The notes beneath the pieces were generated by a model that searched no databases, had not been told where the DNA came from, and saw nothing but the letters and a program-made list of their open reading frames with translations. Positions 7,174 to 13,794 of a DNA stretch of 64,000 nucleotides are shown here, piece by piece. Every line of letters begins with the position of its first letter. The first letter of the stretch is position 1. Origin of the DNA: Pedobacter yonginensis (GTDB lineage: Bacteria; Bacteroidota; Bacteroidia; Sphingobacteriales; Sphingobacteriaceae); assembly GCF_003173595.1 (NCBI RefSeq), contig NZ_QGNZ01000001.1:1-64000 (forward strand). The letters are read 5' to 3'. A program made the translations under genes and the position numbers.

Positions 7174-9210
7174 TTACCACATTCTTATTCTGTCTTCTGG
7201 CTTTTTGTATAGCTTGTCGCCAGGTTTAACATCAAAGGCCGTATACCAAGCATCCATATTTACCGGTGCACCAATTGTACGGTACGGACCAGGAGAATGT
7301 GGATCGGTTTTAATTAATTGTGCAGCGCTTTCTGGTAAAATATTACCTCTCCAAACTTGAGCCCATGATAAGAAGAAACGTTGATCTGGCGTAAAACCAT
7401 CAATTTTCTCGTTACTTTGACCTTGTTTAGTCATTTTGAAAGCGGTATACGCAGCATTTAAGCCACCTAAATCTCCAATGTTTTCGCCCATGGTTAATTT
7501 ACCAATAACATGAACGGTATCCAAAACGGTATAGGCATCAAATTGTTCGCCTAATGCTTGGGTTTTTGCATCGAATTTTGCTTTGTCCTCTTTAGTCCAC
7601 CAGTTTTTTAAATTACCAGCAGCATCATATTGGCTTCCGCTATCGTCAAAGCCATGACTCATTTCGTGGCCAATAACAGCACCAATTCCGCCATAATTTA
7701 CAGCATCATCCGCGTTGGGGTCGAAGAATGGGAATTGTAAAATACCAGCAGGGAAAGTAATGTCATTCATTGTTGGACTGTAAGAAGCATTAACCGTTGG
7801 TGGCGTCATGCCGAAACGGTTACGATCTACCGGTTTGCCCAAGCGATTAACGTTTTCATTATATCCCCAAATGCTAGCATTACGTAAGTTTTGGAAATAG
7901 GTATTTCTGTTCAAATCTAAACCAGTATAAGTTTCCCACTTGGTAGTATAACCAACTTTAGATTTGAAAGCGGCAAGTTTTTCTAAAGCTTTTTTCTTAG
8001 TCTCAGCGCTCATCCATTCTAAGCCATTAATTCTAATTTCGAAAGCTTTACGCAAGTTTACAATCATTGCATCCATACGTGCCTTAGCCTCTGGCTTAAA
8101 GTATCTTTCCACATATAGTTGACCCAATAATTCGCCAATGGTGCCATCTGTTAAGGACGACATGCGTTGCCAACGTGGCGTTTGGATTTTTTGTCCTGTT
8201 TGCGCTTGTTGGAAAGCGAAATTTGCTTTAACAAATGGAGAACTTAAACTTCCGGCAGAGCTTTTTAAAATGTTCCATTCTAAATAAGTTTTCCAATCGG
8301 CTACAGGAACAGATTTAAGCATACCGTCTAAGCTCGTCATAAATTTAGGCGAAGAAACTAATAAGGTATCTTGTCCTTTAATTTTGAACTTAGGTAAATA
8401 GGTAGCCCAATTAATATCAGGAGTTTTGCTGTTTAATTCTGCAACGGTTAGTTTGTTATATGTAGAATAAGGATCACGCATTTCCAAACGACTCATTTGA
8501 GCTTCAGCTAATGCCTTTTCAATTTTAAAAACAGTTTCCGCTTTTTGTTTTGCTACCTCTGGTGAGTTGCCTACCAAGGTAAATAGGGTATTCATATAAG
8601 TGTTGTAGGCCTCGCGGATTTTCACACTTCTGGTATCATCTTTTAAATAATAATCACGATCTGGCAGGGTTGTACCACCTTGACCGATATTAACCATGTA
8701 TTTATTTACATTTTTACGATCTTGGCCAATGCCAATGCCAAACATGGCGCCACCAATGCCATTTACACGCATATAGGCAACTTGGTCTAAAACACCTTGA
8801 ATGTCTTTAATTTGTTTAACTTTTTCTAAATCGGGCTTGATTGGAGTATAGCCTAGTTTTTCGATGGTAACGGTATCCATGCCAGCGGCAAAGAAATCGC
8901 CAACTCTACGTTTTACCGATCCTGCGGGAGCAGATTTATCAGCTGCAGCTTCTTCAACTAATGTTTTTACAGCATTAATGTTAAAGTCTCGCAACTCATT
9001 AAAGCTTCCCCAACGGGTTTCTTTAGCTGGAACAGGATTGTTTTTAATCCAATTTCCGCTGGCGTAGGTATAAAAATCATCACCTGGTTTAACCGATTGA
9101 TCCATGTTTGCTGGATCGATGAATTTTTTTGGTACTTGTGCATTTGCTGAAAAGCTCGCCGCCACAATACCGAGTGCAGCAAAAGATCTTTTCAAATTTT
9201 GGTATTTCAT
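7174..9210 (-). CDS. Exported M13-family metallopeptidase (PepO/neprilysin-like)
   Basis: A 678-residue zinc endopeptidase. A Sec signal peptide (MKYQNLKRSFAALGIVAASF then SANAQ) sends it out of the cytoplasm. Residues about 35-430 form the M13 N-terminal helical domain. The catalytic domain carries the substrate-binding VNASYSPTMNDITFPAGIL (NAxY form), the zinc site GHEMSHGFDDSG near residue 510 (HExxH), and GENIGDLGG, which gives the third ligand Glu and the assisting Asp. The C-terminal Trp (MW) ends M13 proteins typically. All catalytic residues are present. It is transcribed alone and ends in a strong terminator. Confidence 0.93.
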   Translation of the reverse strand: MKYQNLKRSFAALGIVAASFSANAQVPKKFIDPANMDQSVKPGDDFYTYASGNWIKNNPVPAKETRWGSFNELRDFNINAVKTLVEEAAADKSAPAGSVKRRVGDFFAAGMDTVTIEKLGYTPIKPDLEKVKQIKDIQGVLDQVAYMRVNGIGGAMFGIGIGQDRKNVNKYMVNIGQGGTTLPDRDYYLKDDTRSVKIREAYNTYMNTLFTLVGNSPEVAKQKAETVFKIEKALAEAQMSRLEMRDPYSTYNKLTVAELNSKTPDINWATYLPKFKIKGQDTLLVSSPKFMTSLDGMLKSVPVADWKTYLEWNILKSSAGSLSSPFVKANFAFQQAQTGQKIQTPRWQRMSSLTDGTIGELLGQLYVERYFKPEAKARMDAMIVNLRKAFEIRINGLEWMSAETKKKALEKLAAFKSKVGYTTKWETYTGLDLNRNTYFQNLRNASIWGYNENVNRLGKPVDRNRFGMTPPTVNASYSPTMNDITFPAGILQFPFFDPNADDAVNYGGIGAVIGHEMSHGFDDSGSQYDAAGNLKNWWTKEDKAKFDAKTQALGEQFDAYTVLDTVHVIGKLTMGENIGDLGGLNAAYTAFKMTKQGQSNEKIDGFTPDQRFFLSWAQVWRGNILPESAAQLIKTDPHSPGPYRTIGAPVNMDAWYTAFDVKPGDKLYKKPEDRIRMW

Positions 9211-9399
9211 GCGCTTAATAAGTTAGTTTTATTAGCGAAATTTATGAAATACTTACTGATACTGAAACAATATAATAGAAATATTACTTATTGAACCAGT
9301 AGTAAATTTTTGCCAGACCAAGTCTTCTGATAAATTCAGCAGGAGAGAATAGGGTTTTGATAGATTTCATGATTTTTTAAATCTTATACTGTATTAACA

Positions 9400-9590
9400 T
9401 TTTTTAACATATATTATTGTGTCGAAGTAAAAATTTATGCTACATCAATCATTCAATCATCCAACAATCAATCATCCCATCATTCTATCATTCAATCAGT
9501 CATTCATTCAATCATTCAACATTCAATCCTTCAATTAGTCATTCATTCAATCATTCACTCAGTCATTCATTCAATCATTTAATATCGTAT
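9400..9590. repeat. Low-complexity (TCATTCAAT)n region
   Basis: Between the divergent M13 peptidase and P-type ATPase genes (9211-9644) the sequence from about 9430 is an irregular run of TCATTCAATCATTCA-type words. The reverse-complement words (GAATGAGAGAATTAATGAATG) occur after both Uma2 copies. An ORF through it is Ser/His/Asn-only and not a gene. The rest of the 434-base gap (9211-9400) holds only AT-rich promoter-like DNA. Confidence 0.7.
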
Positions 9591-9596
9591 TTTCTG

Positions 9597-9604
9597 TAAA
9601 TTTG
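9597..9604 (+). promoter_or_regulatory. Putative -7 box of the P-type ATPase gene
   Basis: TAAATTTG matches the Bacteroidota -7 consensus TAnnTTTG and lies 41 bases upstream of the ATG. No convincing -33 TTG is visible at the usual distance, so the call rests on one box. Confidence 0.4.
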
Positions 9605-9644
9605 ACATTGAAGCCGCAACCTATTGAACAAATAATAAAATTTA

Positions 9645-11633
9645 ATGAGCCACCAACACGATAAAGAAGACAGTTGCTGTAGCAGTACAAAACATGCTAC
9701 TCAAACATCAGAACATAGTCACTCGCACAGCCATGAAGAAGGGGATGAACATGATCACGACCATGGGGGCGATCCCACTGCTTTTAAAACGTATTTACCA
9801 GCACTGGTAACGTTTGTAATGTTGCTTATTGGCATTGCCTTCGACAATATTTTTAAGGTTGAAGCTTTTGCGCTGGTGAGACCTTATTGGTATGTTGTTG
9901 CGTACTTACCCGTTGGGATACCCGTTTTGCAAGAAGTTTGGGAAACTTTTAAAGCAAAAGATTTCTTCACCGAATTTTCTTTAATGTCGATAGCAACAAT
10001 TGGAGCTTTTTGTATTGGTGAATATCCGGAGGGCGTTACGGTTATGCTTTTTTATACCATTGGAGAGCTTTTCCAAATGGTGGCAGTAAATAGGGCGAAA
10101 AGAAACATTAAAGCGCTGCTGGATGTACGTGCAGATGTTGCGCATGTTTTAAGGAATGGCAAATACGAAACGGTGAAACCTGATGCGGTGGAAATAGGCG
10201 AAACCATCCAAATCAAAGCTGGAGAAAAAATCCCTTTAGATGGAGAACTTATATCGGATAAAAGCAGTTTCAATACGGCAGCATTAACTGGCGAGAGCAA
10301 ACCGAAAACCATAAGTAAAGGGGAGCTTGTTTTAGCTGGAATGCTTAACATCGATCAGGTAATCGAAATAAAGGTGACCAAAGCTTTTGCAGATAGTGCC
10401 TTATCACGCATTTTAGAGATGGTTCAAAATGCAACCACGCGCAAAGCGAAAACAGAACTGTTCATCCGAAAATTTGCCAAAATTTACACACCCATTGTTT
10501 TCTTTTTAGCATTGGCATTGGTAACCATCCCCATTTTGGTTTTGGGTAACGATTATCATTTTCAAACCTGGGTTTATCGATCCTTGGTTTTCTTGGTGAT
10601 TTCTTGTCCTTGCGCTTTGGTTATTTCTATCCCACTGGGCTATTTCGGAGGCATTGGGGCAGCATCTGCCGATGGCATTTTATTCAAGGGATCTAACTTT
10701 TTAGATTTAATTACCAAGCTGAATACGGTGGTTATGGATAAAACTGGCACCTTAACAAAAGGTGTTTTTAAAGTCCAAAAGGTTGAAAGCAATATTGACG
10801 AAAAGGATTTTTTAAATTTTCTAACAGCGGTTGAGGCAAAATCTACTCATCCAATTGCGAAAGCGATTGTAGAATATGCAGGAGATCGTGAAATTCATCT
10901 TGCAGATGATATTGAAGAAATTGCAGGAATGGGTTTGAGAGGCAAGGTAAGCGGTAAAGAGGTTCTTGCTGGAAATGTTAAGCTTTTAGAGAAATTCAAC
11001 ATTACTTCCGATTCAGAAATCAAAGATATAGAAGAAAGTATTGTTGTAGTAGCGATTGATGGTCAATATGTTGGGTATGTGCTTATTGCTGATGAAATTA
11101 AGGAAGATTCAGCAGAAGCCATTAATCAGCTTCGTGCCAATGGGGTAGAGCAAATTGTGATGTTGAGCGGCGATAAAACTTCCATTGTTAAAAAAGTTGC
11201 TGGCATCTTAAAAATCGATGCTTACTATGGAGATTTATTACCCGAAGATAAAGTGGCTAAGCTGGAAGAAATAAAAAAGGATAAAGGGAAAGTGGTTGCT
11301 TTTGTTGGCGATGGCATTAACGATACACCTGTTTTGGCCATAAGTGATATTGGTATTGCAATGGGGGCGATGGGTAGCGATGCTGCAATAGAAACAGCTG
11401 ATGTTGTGATTCAAACCGATCAACCCTCAAAAATTGCTACTGCCATTAAAATTGGAAAGGCCACCAAAAAGGTTGTGATTCAAAATATTGTATTGGCCTT
11501 TGCCGTAAAGGCGCTGGTTTTAATTTTAGGTGCTGGTGGTATTGCCACCATGTGGGAAGCTGTTTTCGCCGACGTGGGCGTTGCCTTTTTAGCCATATTA
11601 AATGCGGTAAGGATTCAAAAGATGAAGTTTTAA
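9645..11633 (+). CDS. Heavy-metal P1B-type ATPase (Zn2+/Cd2+/Co2+ class)
   Basis: A 662-residue ATP-driven metal exporter in the inner membrane. The first 45 residues form a His/Cys-rich tail (DSCCSS, HSHSHSHEE, DEHDHDHGG) instead of a ferredoxin-like metal-binding domain. Then come two helices, the actuator domain with TGESKPK (about 207), the membrane metal site SCPCAL (CPC, about 320), the phosphorylation motif DKTGTLTKG (about 366), the HP locus STHPIAKA, and the hinge GDGINDTPVLA near the C-terminus. The CPC site and His-rich tail fit the Zn/Cd/Co group (ZntA/CadA) better than the copper group. No metalloregulator gene is adjacent. Its stop codon abuts the promoter repeat of the first Uma2 gene. 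Confidence 0.92.
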   Translation: MSHQHDKEDSCCSSTKHATQTSEHSHSHSHEEGDEHDHDHGGDPTAFKTYLPALVTFVMLLIGIAFDNIFKVEAFALVRPYWYVVAYLPVGIPVLQEVWETFKAKDFFTEFSLMSIATIGAFCIGEYPEGVTVMLFYTIGELFQMVAVNRAKRNIKALLDVRADVAHVLRNGKYETVKPDAVEIGETIQIKAGEKIPLDGELISDKSSFNTAALTGESKPKTISKGELVLAGMLNIDQVIEIKVTKAFADSALSRILEMVQNATTRKAKTELFIRKFAKIYTPIVFFLALALVTIPILVLGNDYHFQTWVYRSLVFLVISCPCALVISIPLGYFGGIGAASADGILFKGSNFLDLITKLNTVVMDKTGTLTKGVFKVQKVESNIDEKDFLNFLTAVEAKSTHPIAKAIVEYAGDREIHLADDIEEIAGMGLRGKVSGKEVLAGNVKLLEKFNITSDSEIKDIEESIVVVAIDGQYVGYVLIADEIKEDSAEAINQLRANGVEQIVMLSGDKTSIVKKVAGILKIDAYYGDLLPEDKVAKLEEIKKDKGKVVAFVGDGINDTPVLAISDIGIAMGAMGSDAAIETADVVIQTDQPSKIATAIKIGKATKKVVIQNIVLAFAVKALVLILGAGGIATMWEAVFADVGVAFLAILNAVRIQKMKF

Positions 11634-11657
11634 ATACTACAAAAATTAGTATATTTG
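11634..11657 (+). promoter_or_regulatory. Inverted repeat and -7 box at first Uma2 gene
   Basis: ATACTA (11634-11639) and TAGTAT (11647-11652) are a perfect 6-7-6 inverted repeat that overlaps TATATTTG (11650-11657), an exact -7 match. The ATG begins three bases after the box, so a transcript from it would be leaderless or nearly so. The whole element is conserved in the second copy. Confidence 0.45.
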
Positions 11658-11660
11658 GGT

Positions 11661-12296
11661 ATGTCTGAGCCCGTTCCATATCCTAATAATCTACATGATG
11701 AACCCGTTCATCAATTTAATGATATTGATGCATCATTAACTTACAGCTATGCAAATTATTTAAACTGGCTTTTTGAAGATCGAGTGGAGCTTATTAAAGG
11801 TAAAATCTTCAAGATGAGTCCGGCACCATCAAGAATGCATCAAGAAATCTCCAGGAATATTTTCCGGTCAGTGGCAAACTTCCTAAATCGAAAGGTTTGT
11901 AAAGTTTATTCAGCACCCTTTGATGTTCGTTTTCCGAAACGCAGTAAAGATGATCGGGATGTGTTTACGGTTTTGCAACCCGATATTTGTGTAATCTGCG
12001 ATAAAAGCAAACTCGATGATCGAGGATGTATCGGTGCGCCAGATCTTGTGGTTGAAATTCTTTCGCCGGGCAATAACAAAAAAGAACTTATTCAAAAGTA
12101 CCAAGTTTATGAAGAGTTTGGGGTTAAGGAATATTGGGTGGTTAGTCAAAGCGATCAAAGCATTCTAATTTACACCTTGGATGAATCGGGGAAATTCCAA
12201 CCCTCAAAAATATTTACACTAAGCGAAACCATTTCCTCTTCCGTTTTGCCTGGCTTTGAGCTTATCCTGGACGATGTTTTTGCAGATTTGGATTAG
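11661..12296 (+). CDS. Uma2-family (DUF820) PD-(D/E)XK nuclease-fold protein, copy 1
   Basis: A 211-residue protein of the Uma2 family, which has a restriction-endonuclease-like fold; its biological role is unknown. The nuclease core is visible: Glu in RVELIKGKIFKMSP, the catalytic Asp in LQPDICVIC, the second acidic residue in GAPDLVVEILSPGN, and Lys/Tyr in the helix KKELIQKYQVYEEFGVKEYW. The ATG at 11661 is used; a TTG six bases upstream is inside the -7 box. The gene is one half of a 1,038-bp tandem duplication; copy 2 differs almost only at residues 59-81. Confidence 0.88.
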   Translation: MSEPVPYPNNLHDEPVHQFNDIDASLTYSYANYLNWLFEDRVELIKGKIFKMSPAPSRMHQEISRNIFRSVANFLNRKVCKVYSAPFDVRFPKRSKDDRDVFTVLQPDICVICDKSKLDDRGCIGAPDLVVEILSPGNNKKELIQKYQVYEEFGVKEYWVVSQSDQSILIYTLDESGKFQPSKIFTLSETISSSVLPGFELILDDVFADLD

Positions 12297-12698
12297 AAAA
12301 GAGAGAATTAGTGAATTAGCGAATGAGAGAATTAATGAATGATGGAATGACTTTCACGACTAGGCTTATTAATAAATTAACCACAAAAGAAACAAAAGAA
12401 ACAAAAGTTTTTGGCCTTTCTACTTCAATCTTTAGGCTTTGGTCTTTCCTCAGCTTGGGCCTTTCGTCTTTCAGCTTTGATCTTTCGTCTTTCAGCTTTG
12501 GTCTTTCGTCTTTCAGCTTTGATCTTTGGTCTTTCAGCTTCGGTCTTTCGCCTTTCAGCTTTGATCTTTGGTCTTTCAGCTTTGGTCTTTCGTCTTTCAG
12601 CTTTGGTCTTTCGTCTTTCAGCTTTGGTCTTCAGTCTTTCAGTTTTAGTTGTTCCACCTTAGGGTTTCAGTATACTACAAAAATTAGTATATTTGGGT
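12297..12698. repeat. Tail of duplicated unit with 21-bp GGTCTTTC array, first copy
   Basis: After the Uma2 stop come GAATTAGTGAATTAGCGAATGAG-like words, then a stretch with ACCACAAAAGAAACAAAAG, then from about 12440 to 12655 a degenerate 21-bp tandem array with unit CTTTCGTCTTTCAGCTTTGG. ORFs through it would encode repeated SFSFGLS heptads; this is a by-product of a 21-bp period, which is divisible by three. No gene is supported here. Confidence 0.8.
12672..12695 (+). promoter_or_regulatory. Inverted repeat and -7 box at second Uma2 gene
   Basis: ATACTA (12672-12677), TAGTAT (12685-12690) and TATATTTG (12688-12695) repeat the arrangement at copy 1 exactly, 1,038 bp downstream. The ATG again follows the box by three bases. 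Confidence 0.45.
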
Positions 12699-13334
12699 AT
12701 GTCTGAGCCAGTTCCATATCCTAATAATTTACATGATGAACCCGTTCATCAATTTAATGATATTGATGCATCATTAACTTACAGCTATGCAAATTATTTA
12801 AACTGGCTTTTTGAAGATCGGGTGGAGCTTATTAAAGGTAAAATCTTTAAAATGAGTCCGGCGCCATCGAGAGTGCATCAAAAAATCTCCATTCGAATTA
12901 TAAACCCGATAGCTAATTTTCTGAAAGGTAAATCTTGCGAGGTTTATTCAGCACCCTTTGATGTTCGTTTTCCAAAACGCAGTAAAGATGATCGGGATGT
13001 GTTTACGGTTTTGCAACCTGATATTTGTGTAATCTGCGATAAAAGCAAACTCGATGATCGAGGATGTATCGGTGCGCCAGATCTTGTGGTTGAAATTCTT
13101 TCGCCGGGCAATAACAAAAAAGAACTTATTCAAAAGTACCAAGTTTATGAAGAGTTTGGGGTTAAGGAATATTGGGTGGTTAGTCAAAGCGATCAAAGCA
13201 TTCTAATTTACACCTTGGATGAATCGGGGAAATTCCAACCCTCAAAAATATTCACACTAAGCGAAACCATTTCCTCTTCCGTTTTGCCTGGCTTTGAGCT
13301 TATTCTGGATGATGTTTTTGCAGATTTGGATTAG
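12699..13334 (+). CDS. Uma2-family (DUF820) PD-(D/E)XK nuclease-fold protein, copy 2
   Basis: A 211-residue near-duplicate of the gene 1,038 bp upstream. Residues 1-58 and 83-211 are identical between the copies, including all putative catalytic residues (PDICVI, PDLVVEILSP, KYQVYEEFGVKEYW). Differences are confined to a block after the shared HQ: copy 1 reads RMHQEISRNIFRSVANFLNR, copy 2 RVHQKISIRIINPIANFLKG. At DNA level the 3' half differs by only a few silent changes while about 55 bp of this block barely align. That points to replacement or selection in the block, not uniform drift. Role unknown. Confidence 0.88.
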   Translation: MSEPVPYPNNLHDEPVHQFNDIDASLTYSYANYLNWLFEDRVELIKGKIFKMSPAPSRVHQKISIRIINPIANFLKGKSCEVYSAPFDVRFPKRSKDDRDVFTVLQPDICVICDKSKLDDRGCIGAPDLVVEILSPGNNKKELIQKYQVYEEFGVKEYWVVSQSDQSILIYTLDESGKFQPSKIFTLSETISSSVLPGFELILDDVFADLD

Positions 13335-13757
13335 AAAAGAGAGAATTAGTGAATTAGCGAATGAGAGAATTAATGAATGATGGAATGAGAGAATGATGGA
13401 ATGACTTTCACGGCTAGGCTTATTAATAAATTAACCACAAAAGAAACAAAAGAGACAAAAGTTTTGGTCTTTCTACTTCAATCTTTAGGCTTTGGTCTTT
13501 CGTCTTTCAGCTTTGATCTTTGTTCTTTCAGCTTTGGCCTTTGGTCTTTGATCTTTCAGCTTTGGCCTTTGGTCTTTGATCTTTCAGCTTTGGTCTTTGA
13601 TCTTTCAGCTTTGGCCTTTGTTCTTTCAGCTTTGGCCTTTAGTCTTTCAGCTTCGGTCTTTCAGCTTCGGTCTTTAGTCTTTCAGCTTTGGCCTTTGGTC
13701 TTTCCACTTCGGTCTTCCTTCTTTCCATTTCTGCTTTAAGTTTTGGCCTTAAAAACG
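13335..13757. repeat. Tail of duplicated unit with GGTCTTTC array, second copy
   Basis: The sequence after copy 2 repeats the tail of copy 1, including GAATTAGCGAATGAG and ACCACAAAAGAAACAAAAG, with a small internal insertion of GAGAGAATGATGGAAT near 13386. From about 13480 to 13735 a second, more diverged GGTCTTTC/TCAGCTTTGG array runs up to the valS promoter. No gene is supported. Confidence 0.8.
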
Positions 13758-13765
13758 TATTTTTG
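13758..13765 (+). promoter_or_regulatory. Putative -7 box of valS
   Basis: TATTTTTG fits TAnnTTTG and lies 29 bases upstream of the valS ATG, immediately past the repeat array. No -33 TTG at canonical spacing was found. Confidence 0.4.
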
Positions 13766-13794
13766 CCACTCAAATTGATATTGAATAATTTTTC

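Noticed and set aside
9417..9599. 60-codon Ser/His/Asn-rich ORF
   Set aside because: Pure translation of TCATTCAAT-type simple sequence.
12323..12706. ORFs with repeated SFSFGLS heptads in the GGTCTTTC array
   Set aside because: They result from a 21-bp period, occur in more than one frame, lack start-site support and are not conserved between the two arrays.
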